A stretch of DNA of 7,917 bases. Origin: CAXMRP01 sp964196155. Its GTDB lineage: Bacteria; Pseudomonadota; Alphaproteobacteria; Rhizobiales; Afifellaceae. Numbering within the stretch: the stretch's first letter is position 1; each line of letters starts with the position of its first letter. The translations under genes and the position numbers were made by a program. Under the pieces are notes generated by a model that did no database searches, was not told the DNA's origin, and was given only the letters and a program-made list of their open reading frames with translations. The stretch is taken from contig CAXMRP010000067.1 in the NCBI GenBank assembly GCA_964196155.1, positions 1-7,917 on the forward strand, read 5' to 3'. Shown here one piece after another: positions 1-6,221 of this stretch.

Positions 1-18
1 GCGGAGCATTTGCCCCGC
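1..18 (-). terminator. Terminator-like hairpin downstream of the solute-binding protein gene
   Basis: Read on the minus strand, GCGGGGC and GCTCCGC can pair as a 7-bp stem with one G-U wobble around an AAAT loop. The hairpin starts 18 bases after the stop codon of the solute-binding protein gene, where a transcription terminator would be expected. The window ends at the hairpin, so the T-run that would confirm an intrinsic terminator cannot be seen. It could also be a stem between this gene and further transporter genes to the left. Confidence 0.4.
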
Positions 19-36
19 CGGCTTCGTTCCGTTTGA

Positions 37-1620
37 CTATTTCAGCTTCATATATTTGAATTTTATCTGATCTTCGGGATCGACAACCGTGTCGATCCTG
101 TCCGTCATGCCCCAGTTGAGCACCTGGTGATGGACCGGCAGATACAGGACATTGTCCTGAACCACCGACCAGATGTCGGCGATCATGGCGTTGCGCTTCG
201 CCAGATCGGTCTGCGATGCCAGGCCCTCTATTTTCGCATCCAGCGCAGCATCGGAAAAGCGGGTGCCGTTCCACGATCCGTATTTATCGCCCTTGGTGTG
301 CATCAGGAAGTTGAAAATATACTCCGAATCGTAGGTCGGGACCCCCCAGCCGAGCAGGTAGAAATCGGTTTCCAACTTGCTGACCAGCGGGAAATGCTGG
401 GCCTTGGGCCGGGCATCAAGCCGCACGGTGATGCCGATCTTGGCGAGCATGCCAACCGCGGCCTGTCCGATTGCCTCATCGTTGACGTAGCGGTCGTTGG
501 GGACGTTCAACTGGATCGAAAATCCGTCGCCATAGCCAGCTTCGGCCATCAGCGCCCTGGCTTTGTCGAGATTGTGTTCAGGTATCTGGTCGAGCGCCGC
601 CGTCCAGCCATTGACGAAAGGCGGCATGGCCACGCCGGCCGGAATCGACTGGTCGCGCATGACCACTTTCTGGATGGCCTGGCGGTTGATGGCCATGTTC
701 ATGGCCTGGCGCACCCGTTTGTCGGCGAACGGGTTCTGGCCCTCCAGATTGTCGGTCGCCAGATCGTCATCGCCCTGGTTGAGACCGAAGAAGATCACCC
801 GGTTCTGCGGTGCCTTGATGACATTCAGGCCATCGGCTGCGGCGACACGGGCCAGATCTTGAACCGGTACGTCCTGGATGAAATCCACATCGCCGGACAA
901 AAGCGCCGCCACACGAGTCGCGGCATTCTGGATCGGCGTGTAGATGATCCCGGTGACATCAAGGGGGAACTCGTCCTTGCCCCAATAGTTCTCATTGGCG
1001 GTCAGTTCGGTCTTTGTATCCGGTTCACGGCTGACAAGCTTGTACGGACCGGTGCCGTTGGCATTGCGCGAGGCGTAAGTTTCCTCGCCGCCCTCATAGT
1101 CCTGCACCTTGACCGTGTTGTTGGCTTCCAGCCAGTCCTTGTCGAGGACAAACAGATTGGTCAAATTGCTCGGCATGATCGGGTTGGGGCCGTTGGTGAC
1201 AATCTCAAAACCATATTTGCCATTGGCCCGTACCTCCTTCACCGATGCCAGCACTTCCTTGACATTGCTGTCGGTGCTCATGGCGCGATTGAACGAGAAG
1301 ACCACATCCTCGCTGTCAAATTCCGCGCCGTCGTGAAAAGTGACGCCTTCGCGCAGTTTGAAGGTCCAGACATTGGGGTCGGCTTCGCTTGGCGCCCAGT
1401 CGGTGGCCAGTGCCGGCACGGGTTTGCCGGTCATGTCCCGGACAATCAGCGTTTCGTATATCTGATGGGCCAGCGTGTGGGTGGGCCCTTCGTTCTGGGC
1501 ATGGGGGTCAAGCGTCAGACTGTCGCCGGCACGTGCCCAGCGTACCGATTCCGCCGATGCCAGCGTGCTGGTTCCGGCAAGCAGCAATGCGGCCATAAAA
1601 GCTGTTGATTTTGTCACCAT
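37..1620 (-). CDS. ABC transporter substrate-binding protein, family 5 (Dpp/Opp type)
   Basis: This gene encodes a 527-residue periplasmic solute receptor that would deliver its ligand to an ABC permease. The length is typical of the peptide/nickel-binding (SBP_bac_5) family. Residues 1-23 form a Sec signal peptide: K4, a hydrophobic core MAALLLAG, then an ASA cleavage site near residue 23. The mature part opens with the family's usual DPHAQN and HQIYETL segments. The signature region GVTFHDGAEFDSEDVVFSF lies near residues 92-110. Further family landmarks are NGTGPY, VRQAMNMAINR, and a C-terminal VLYLPVHHQ segment. A good ribosome-binding site (GAGGGAG) sits 4 bases upstream of the ATG. No permease or ATPase genes are in the window; they may lie beyond the left edge. 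The gene is divergent from a polyamine operon, so a polyamine or a related cationic or peptide ligand is possible, but the family's specificity cannot be read from sequence alone. Confidence 0.93.
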   Translation of the reverse strand: MVTKSTAFMAALLLAGTSTLASAESVRWARAGDSLTLDPHAQNEGPTHTLAHQIYETLIVRDMTGKPVPALATDWAPSEADPNVWTFKLREGVTFHDGAEFDSEDVVFSFNRAMSTDSNVKEVLASVKEVRANGKYGFEIVTNGPNPIMPSNLTNLFVLDKDWLEANNTVKVQDYEGGEETYASRNANGTGPYKLVSREPDTKTELTANENYWGKDEFPLDVTGIIYTPIQNAATRVAALLSGDVDFIQDVPVQDLARVAAADGLNVIKAPQNRVIFFGLNQGDDDLATDNLEGQNPFADKRVRQAMNMAINRQAIQKVVMRDQSIPAGVAMPPFVNGWTAALDQIPEHNLDKARALMAEAGYGDGFSIQLNVPNDRYVNDEAIGQAAVGMLAKIGITVRLDARPKAQHFPLVSKLETDFYLLGWGVPTYDSEYIFNFLMHTKGDKYGSWNGTRFSDAALDAKIEGLASQTDLAKRNAMIADIWSVVQDNVLYLPVHHQVLNWGMTDRIDTVVDPEDQIKFKYMKLK

Positions 1621-1855
1621 TTCGCTCCCTCGTTATATTGTATATTCAGCTTACGAAGCCTGTTCGCCCAATATCAAGCGGCATGGCCATATTCGCGCTG
1701 GCGGAATCGCCTTGATTTCATCTTCACAAACTTCAAGACATGCCATAGAGGACGCCGTCCGGTCGTGGCCTGTCCGGCCGGGCTGGAATTGATGTTTGCC
1801 GGAACGACCGATTGCGCCCTTTGCGCGGTGCCGGCCCACAAAGAGGTCTCATGCA
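1621..1855. promoter_or_regulatory. Divergent intergenic region between transporter and polyamine operon
   Basis: This 235-base gap separates two divergently transcribed units and must hold both promoters. On the minus side an AT-rich stretch at about 1632-1648 (TATACAAT on the minus strand) resembles a -10 element, but no convincing -35 is found at the right distance. On the plus side I found no clear promoter hexamers. No operator or riboswitch was recognised. Short open frames across it look like background. Confidence 0.5.
1840..1846 (+). promoter_or_regulatory. Ribosome-binding site that sets the decarboxylase start
   Basis: AAAGAGG lies 9 bases before the ATG at 1856. It favours that start over an upstream in-frame TTG at 1796, which would add 20 residues with no resemblance to the enzyme family. 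Confidence 0.65.
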
Positions 1856-3028
1856 ATGGAACGCTATCAGAACGCCGCCTGCGTGGCGCAGGCGCTCAAG
1901 CCGACCCATCCTGTACTGTGCCGGCGACCAGCGAGTGCGCGCGACAATGCGGCGTGGTTTTGCGCGAATTTTCCGGGCCGGACTTTTTATGCGGTCAAGG
2001 CTAATCCGGCGCCCTGGCTGCTTGACGCGCTGGGCGCAGGCGGCATCACGCATTTTGACGTGGCTTCGATTGCCGAAGCGCGGCTGGTGCGGGCGCAATT
2101 TCCCGAAGCGGTGATCGGTTTCATGCATCCGGTCAAACCGGCCGCGACGATTGCCGAGGCATATTTCCGGCTTGGGGTGCGCCTGTTCGCGCTCGACAGC
2201 CTCGATGAACTGGCCAAGATCCAGACTGCCACCGGCAACGCCGACGATCTGTCGCTGTGCGTGCGGATCGCGGTACCCAGCGACACTTCGAAAATTTCAC
2301 TCAGCGCCAAATTCGGTATTGGCGAGGGGCCGGACGCACCGCTTCTGCAGGCGGTCAGGCAGGCGGCGCGGCAACTTGTCGTCAGTTTCCACGTGGGCAG
2401 TCAGGCAATGGCGCCCTCGACCTATCGCGGCGCGCTGGCCCGGGTGCAGAGCGCGATTGTGCGGGCCGGCGTGTTTGTCGATGCGATTGATGTCGGTGGT
2501 GGATTTCCGGCGCACTATCCCGGCATGGTGGCGCCGCCGCTGGCCGACTATATGCGCGACATCTTTCAAGGGTTCAGCGCGCTATCGGTTGGCGCCGGAT
2601 GTGAATTGTGGTGCGAACCGGGCCGGGCGCTGGCCGCCGATGCCGCCTCGCTGATCGTGCGGGTGGAACACCGGCGCGGGGCAGACCTGTTCATCAATGA
2701 CGGGGTTTATGGCACCTTGTTCGATGCCGGGCCGATGGGATGGACCTATCCGGTCAGGCTGCTTGGCCGCGAAAGCGGCACAGAGCCAGTGCCCTTTTCG
2801 TTCTACGGGCCGACCTGCGATGACTATGACCGGATGGAAGGGCCGTTTCATCTGCCGGGCGATACCGATGCCGGCGATCTGATCGAGATCGACAATATTG
2901 GTGCCTATGGCACGGCGATGCGTACTTCGTTCAACGGGTTTGAGTTTGGCGAAGATGTGCGTGTCGAAGATCGCTCGATGATGAGCCAGTTCCAGGACCC
3001 GCCTTCGGCTCTACGGGAGGTGTTGTAG
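1856..3028 (+). CDS. PLP-dependent ornithine decarboxylase-like enzyme (group IV, fold type III)
   Basis: This 390-residue enzyme would decarboxylate a basic amino acid, most likely ornithine to putrescine, in the cytoplasm. It is the first gene of the operon. The N-terminal alanine-racemase-type barrel carries FYAVKANP with the PLP lysine K48, then FDVAS (68-71), FHVGSQ (178-183), DVGGGFPA (212-219) and EPGR (254-257), which bind the cofactor phosphate. The C-terminal beta domain carries NDGVYG (281-286), GPTCDD with the active-site Cys321-Asp322 pair, and GAYGTAM with Tyr351. All landmark residues are present and the length is normal. The next gene begins 4 bases after its stop. The protein is divergent from the standard alphaproteobacterial ornithine/lysine decarboxylase, whose sequence around the GGG and active-site segments differs (compared from memory). 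Arginine, lysine, diaminopimelate or carboxynorspermidine are therefore possible alternative substrates. The family assignment is firm; the substrate is inferred. Confidence 0.88.
   Translation: MERYQNAACVAQALKPTHPVLCRRPASARDNAAWFCANFPGRTFYAVKANPAPWLLDALGAGGITHFDVASIAEARLVRAQFPEAVIGFMHPVKPAATIAEAYFRLGVRLFALDSLDELAKIQTATGNADDLSLCVRIAVPSDTSKISLSAKFGIGEGPDAPLLQAVRQAARQLVVSFHVGSQAMAPSTYRGALARVQSAIVRAGVFVDAIDVGGGFPAHYPGMVAPPLADYMRDIFQGFSALSVGAGCELWCEPGRALAADAASLIVRVEHRRGADLFINDGVYGTLFDAGPMGWTYPVRLLGRESGTEPVPFSFYGPTCDDYDRMEGPFHLPGDTDAGDLIEIDNIGAYGTAMRTSFNGFEFGEDVRVEDRSMMSQFQDPPSALREVL
3015..3022 (+). promoter_or_regulatory. Strong Shine-Dalgarno inside the end of the decarboxylase gene
   Basis: GGGAGGTG is embedded in the last codons of the decarboxylase gene, 10 bases before the ATG at 3033. 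It supports that start and co-translation of the first two operon genes. Confidence 0.75.
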
Positions 3029-3032
3029 CGCC

Positions 3033-4109
3033 ATGACCAATCCCAATACCAAAATGTCGGCCAGCGGGACGGAAGCCGAACACAAGGCCGAGCTTCTTTC
3101 GCGGCAAGTGCGCCATGTCGATATGACGGCCTTTGATGCGCGGCCGATCGTGGCGGCGATGGCGGGCATGTCTTTCTCGTCGCGGGATCTGGCCCGTGCC
3201 TGCGATATTTACAACGCCATGCTGGCCGATCCCGATTGCACCATAATCCTGACGCTGGCCGGGTCGACCTCGGCGGGCGGCTGCATGGATCTTTATGCCG
3301 ATCTGTTACGGCATTCGATGGTGGATTGCGTTGTGGCGACCGGCGCTTCGATTGTCGATATGGATTTTTTTGAAGGTCTCGGCTTCAAGCACTATCAGGC
3401 GAAGAGCGCAGTTGATGACCAGAGCCTGCGGGCGCTGCTGATCGACCGGATTTACGACACTTATATTGATGAGGAAGACCTGAAGGCCTGCGATGGGGTG
3501 ATCGGCGAAATAGCCGACGGACTGGGGCAGGGGGCCTTGTCGTCCCGCGCTTTCATCCGCGAGATGGGGCGGTATCTGGCGGCGTCGGGCAAGAAGGACA
3601 ACAGCCTGGTCAAGCTGGCCTTTGAACTTGATGTGCCGGTCTTTTGCCCGGCCTTTTCGGATTCGTCCGCCGGCTTCGGGCTGGTCAGGCATCAAAGCGA
3701 CCGGATCGCCAAGGGCGAAGCCTATGTGTCGATCGACAGCGTTGCCGACTTTCGTGAGCTGACCGATATCAAGGTCGCTCAGGGCACCAGCGGGCTGTTG
3801 ATGATCGGCGGCGGTGTGCCGAAGAATTTCGCGCAGGATATCGTGGTGTGCGCTGAGGTTCTGGGCCACGACGATGTCGAAGTGCACAAATATGCGGTGC
3901 AGATCACGGTCGCCGATGTGCGCGACGGCGCCTGCTCTTCCTCAACGCTGAAAGAGGCCGGTTCCTGGGGCAAGGTCAGCGCCGCGCAGGAGCAGATGGT
4001 ATTTGCCGAGGCGACGACGGTTTTGCCGCTTCTGGCCTCGGACGCCTATCATCGGGGGCACTGGCGCGGACGCGAACCCAAACGCCTGGCGCGATTGTTC
4101 GACCGGTGA
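3033..4109 (+). CDS. Deoxyhypusine synthase-like protein (probable polyamine aminobutyltransferase)
   Basis: This is a 358-residue member of the deoxyhypusine synthase family, NAD-dependent enzymes that cleave spermidine or putrescine and hold the aminobutyl group on a lysine. The catalytic lysine is present in SWGK (K314), preceded by the conserved glutamate E308. Other family segments are AGSTSAGG and HSMVDCVVATGAS (NAD-binding region), SLVKLAFELDVPVFCPAFSDS, IGGGVPKNF, and VLPLLASDAY near the C-terminus. True deoxyhypusine synthase modifies eIF5A, which bacteria lack, and plant homospermidine synthase is known to have evolved from this family. The position between a decarboxylase and a ureohydrolase supports a polyamine product such as homospermidine. 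Against human deoxyhypusine synthase (from memory), the His pair after GGGxxK is replaced by Asn-Phe. The gene overlaps the next one by 4 bases. Family membership is strong; the reaction is inferred. Confidence 0.9.
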   Translation: MTNPNTKMSASGTEAEHKAELLSRQVRHVDMTAFDARPIVAAMAGMSFSSRDLARACDIYNAMLADPDCTIILTLAGSTSAGGCMDLYADLLRHSMVDCVVATGASIVDMDFFEGLGFKHYQAKSAVDDQSLRALLIDRIYDTYIDEEDLKACDGVIGEIADGLGQGALSSRAFIREMGRYLAASGKKDNSLVKLAFELDVPVFCPAFSDSSAGFGLVRHQSDRIAKGEAYVSIDSVADFRELTDIKVAQGTSGLLMIGGGVPKNFAQDIVVCAEVLGHDDVEVHKYAVQITVADVRDGACSSSTLKEAGSWGKVSAAQEQMVFAEATTVLPLLASDAYHRGHWRGREPKRLARLFDR

Positions 4110-5002
4110 AACCGATGTTGATGTCAGCGAACAAGGGTTTTCTGGGCCTTTCGCCCGGGGAAATCGCTGACGCCAGCATGCCGGTCGTGCGCATTATCCC
4201 ATTCGGTCTGGAGCGGACCGTGTCTTACGGCGGCGGCACGGCAAGCGGGCCAGCGGCGATGATTTCCGCCTCCCATCAAGTGGAGCTGTTCGACGAAGAA
4301 TTGTGGTGCGAGCCGTGCCGGTTGTTTCAGGTTGAAACGCTGAGCGAGCCGGAAATTGTCGCTGGTCAGGAGCCGGCGCTGGGCCAGCTTGGCGATCTTG
4401 TCACCGGCGCGCTGGATGTGGGCGCGTTTCCCTTCATATTTGGCGGCGAACACGCCATCACGCCGGGGGCACTGGCGCCGTTTGTGGCCCGCTTTCCCGA
4501 TATGGCGCTGTTGCATTTTGATGCCCATGCCGATCTTCGCGATGGCTATGATGGCGAGCGCTTCAGCCATGCCGCGGCAATCCGGCGGTGCATGGATGCG
4601 CCAGGTCTTGAAGTGGTCTCGATCGGCATCCGGAACATTTCGGCGGAGGAAATCCTGTTTCTGGACGTCAACCGGGATCGTCTGCACCTGCATTTTGCCA
4701 AGGATATCGCGAACTGGGACATTGAGACGATGCTGGCACCGCTGAAAGGCCGGTCGGTCTATGTGACATTCGATCTCGACGGGTTCGATTCCAGCCTGAT
4801 GCCGGCGACGGGGACGCCGGAGCCGGGCGGTTTTTTCTGGGCCGATGTGATGCCGATCCTGCGCGCTGCGGCCGGTATAAGCGAGATCGTGGGCGCCGAT
4901 ATCAACGAGCTTGCGCCGGCGCCGGGGTTTCACGGCTGCGATTTTCTTGCGGCCAAACTTGCCTACAAAATCCTGTCGTATCGATTCATCAAATGTTCGT
5001 AA
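4106..5002 (+). CDS. Agmatinase-type ureohydrolase (SpeB/arginase family)
   Basis: This 298-residue Mn-dependent hydrolase would release urea from a guanidino compound, most simply converting agmatine to putrescine. All six expected metal ligands are visible: H116 in GGEH, D139, H141 and D143 in FDAHADLRD, and D223 and D225 in FDLDGFD. The family signature ATGTPEPGG follows at 234-242. The DGERFSHAA segment (149-157) resembles archaeal and Thermus-type ureohydrolases more than E. coli SpeB (from memory); some of those act on aminopropylagmatine. The longest start is a GTG overlapping the upstream stop (GTGA), which suggests translational coupling. ATG codons at 4115 and 4121 are alternative starts, and GGTGA at 4105-4109 could serve as a weak ribosome-binding site for either. 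The stop lies 13 bases from the end of the convergent PilZ gene, with no obvious terminator between. The family is certain; agmatine as substrate is likely but not proven. Confidence 0.9.
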   Translation: MKPMLMSANKGFLGLSPGEIADASMPVVRIIPFGLERTVSYGGGTASGPAAMISASHQVELFDEELWCEPCRLFQVETLSEPEIVAGQEPALGQLGDLVTGALDVGAFPFIFGGEHAITPGALAPFVARFPDMALLHFDAHADLRDGYDGERFSHAAAIRRCMDAPGLEVVSIGIRNISAEEILFLDVNRDRLHLHFAKDIANWDIETMLAPLKGRSVYVTFDLDGFDSSLMPATGTPEPGGFFWADVMPILRAAAGISEIVGADINELAPAPGFHGCDFLAAKLAYKILSYRFIKCS

Positions 5003-5015
5003 CGCGCTGCAAATA

Positions 5016-5382
5016 TTACGATTCGAAGACGTTCGTCCTGGTGCGAAACTGCGCTGCGATGATTTCGCGGCGGTCGGCCCGGGGCCGGTTCGGCATCGGC
5101 GCCAGATCGATCGGCGTGTTGAACGCCACACCAATCCGGTTGCCCTTGCGCCATTTGACTTCGCATTCGACGGCTGTGGTCCAGCACTGGAATATGAAGC
5201 ACCAAAGTGCGGGGCAGGCTCTGGGCGTCGAAGACGTGAAGATGGGCGCCGGTTGGCGAGATATCCTTCAATATGCCCGCATAGGGCGGCATGCCCGGCT
5301 GGTTTTCGATTTCGATGGCTTCATAGGCCGGCCGCCGCGGCATGCGGTTCTTTTCCTTGCGAAACGGCAGTCGTTTGAACAT
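5016..5382 (-). pseudogene. PilZ-domain protein gene, interrupted by a frameshift
   Basis: PilZ domains bind cyclic di-GMP and control motility, adhesion or polysaccharide output. The first part has the RxxxR motif (R13-M-P-R-R17) and the D-x-S-x-x-G motif (D40 to G45, DISPTGAHL), both needed for c-di-GMP binding. In that frame the similarity ends near residue 68, and the frame would run on into the ureohydrolase gene. The typical PilZ end, VECEVKWRKGNRIGVAF, is found in the neighbouring frame and ends at a TAA at 5016-5018. The coding span is 367 bases, one more than a multiple of three, so a single extra base in roughly 5171-5190 explains the break. Repaired, the protein would be about 121 residues. 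AGGA lies 6 bases before the chosen ATG; an ATG at 5421, also preceded by AGGA, would add 13 residues. It may be a real pseudogene or a sequencing error. Confidence 0.85.
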
Positions 5383-5388
5383 GGGTAA

Positions 5389-5392
5389 TCCT
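5389..5392 (-). promoter_or_regulatory. Ribosome-binding site of the PilZ gene
   Basis: AGGA on the minus strand, 6 bases from the ATG at 5382. It supports this start, whose product opens with the basic segment MFKRLPFRKEKNR. Confidence 0.5.
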
Positions 5393-5538
5393 GCCCGGTC
5401 GTGCGAATTCTCGGTCGCCATCCATCAATTCCTGTTCGACCGAAATTGCGGATCGCGGTTCGGCACAAACGTCATGATGGCATTTTTGTGTAAATCAATC
5501 GTAAGTTGTAATACGCCGACCTGACATCGGCCGAATTC

Positions 5539-5994
5539 TTACGTGCAGCGGCGGATATGCCGGTTGATTTCGGTGGGGCGCATGGTCAGCGTTTGCCGGG
5601 TCAGGCCGCCATTGCGGCGGATCCAGTTGCGGATCCCCGGCGGATATTTGGCCATCAGCATGCGATTTTCCCGGCTCTCGATATAGGCCGTGTTGCGGGC
5701 GCGTTTGGCCAAGACGAACCGGTGAAACTTGAGCGCCGCCCTATTGGTGGCGCAAACCTGGCCCGGCGGCAAAGTGGTGAACAAGGTGCAGGCCGAGGCA
5801 CAGGTGCCGTCGATAATCACCTTGTATCCCAGCTTGCGGAACACCTCGACCTTGATCTCGTACAGCCCGACATCGCCGCCCAGATCGCGCTGGATTACAA
5901 TGTTCCGGTTTTCGGCAATGGCGCTGCCGGCGATCACAAGACCGAAGACAACACCGGTAATACGCCCGGCAATAGCTCGAAAAATACCATTCAT
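5539..5994 (-). CDS. Secreted ClpP/crotonase-like small protein
   Basis: This 151-residue protein resembles small alphaproteobacterial periplasmic proteins with a ClpP-like core (COG3904-type; assignment from memory). Residues 1-27 are a signal peptide: Arg-rich start, hydrophobic core VVFGLVIAG, and cleavage after SAIA. The mature part has GGDVGLYE (39-46), then IDGTCASACTL (61-71), which is the family's hallmark with a possible nucleophile Ser67. LKFHRF with His91 and YPPGIRNWI follow. Cys65, Cys69, Cys81 and a C-terminal Cys could form disulfides in the periplasm. Whether it is a protease is unknown, since a complete catalytic triad cannot be assigned. The start at 5994 is preceded by AGGTG; a longer frame from 6063 would bury the signal peptide and is less likely. 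The gene is divergent from the phosphatase gene and on the same strand as the PilZ gene, 156 bases upstream of it. Confidence 0.78.
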   Translation of the reverse strand: MNGIFRAIAGRITGVVFGLVIAGSAIAENRNIVIQRDLGGDVGLYEIKVEVFRKLGYKVIIDGTCASACTLFTTLPPGQVCATNRAALKFHRFVLAKRARNTAYIESRENRMLMAKYPPGIRNWIRRNGGLTRQTLTMRPTEINRHIRRCT

Positions 5995-6008
5995 TACGCA
6001 CCTGCTAC

Positions 6009-6028
6009 CCAACGCGACATTACGTTGG
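6009..6028. repeat. Inverted repeat, 6-bp arms
   Basis: CCAACG and CGTTGG flank an 8-base spacer, 15-34 bases upstream of the ClpP-like start codon. It could be a regulator-binding dyad or a leader hairpin. Confidence 0.4.
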
Positions 6029-6045
6029 CGGGGCGATTTACAGCG

Positions 6046-6067
6046 CCAGATGCCAGTCGGCATCTGG
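6046..6067. repeat. Perfect inverted repeat, 9-bp arms
   Basis: CCAGATGCC and GGCATCTGG are separated by AGTC. The repeat lies in the divergent intergenic region about 50 bases from the ClpP-like gene. There is no T-run on either side, so an intrinsic terminator is unlikely; an operator or an RNA leader stem is possible. Confidence 0.55.
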
Positions 6068-6221
6068 TCCGCGATGGTGTTGCGGAACCGGCTGCCTGTC
6101 CATCAGGCGGCGCCGGTCAATGCTCGTTCCCCGTCCAATCCCGCACACATCATTACAGATTATTCGACAATGTTTACGGTTTTTTAATCGGTTCCATTAA
6201 CGAAACTGGTTATCAGGCGTC

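Larger units (their letters stand above)
5995..6221. promoter_or_regulatory. Divergent regulatory region with two dyads
   Basis: This 227-base gap lies between the secreted ClpP-like gene (minus) and the phosphatase gene (plus), and should hold both promoters. It contains two inverted repeats, listed separately, close to the minus-strand start. The right half, about 6150-6200, is AT-rich with a run of six T, and is a likely promoter zone for the phosphatase. No hexamer pair is convincing enough to place. No other gene is seen here. Confidence 0.5.

Noticed and set aside
127..1608. Plus-strand open frame of 493 codons opposite the solute-binding protein gene
   Set aside because: It is an antisense shadow caused by GC-rich codon bias; its translation resembles no family, while the minus strand has a full signal peptide and family motifs.
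4124..5134. Minus-strand open frame of 336 codons opposite the ureohydrolase gene
   Set aside because: The plus strand has all metal-ligand motifs of the ureohydrolase; the antisense translation is Arg-rich and without recognisable features.
4963..5421. Uninterrupted 152-codon reading of the PilZ gene
   Set aside because: After about residue 68 of the PilZ protein the frame loses all similarity and overlaps the ureohydrolase end; the true PilZ ending is in the adjacent frame.
5515..5531. Weak hairpin (GCCGA/TCGGC, 7-base loop) just after the ClpP-like gene
   Set aside because: The stem is only 5 bp and is not followed by a T-run on the minus strand, so a terminator call is not supported.
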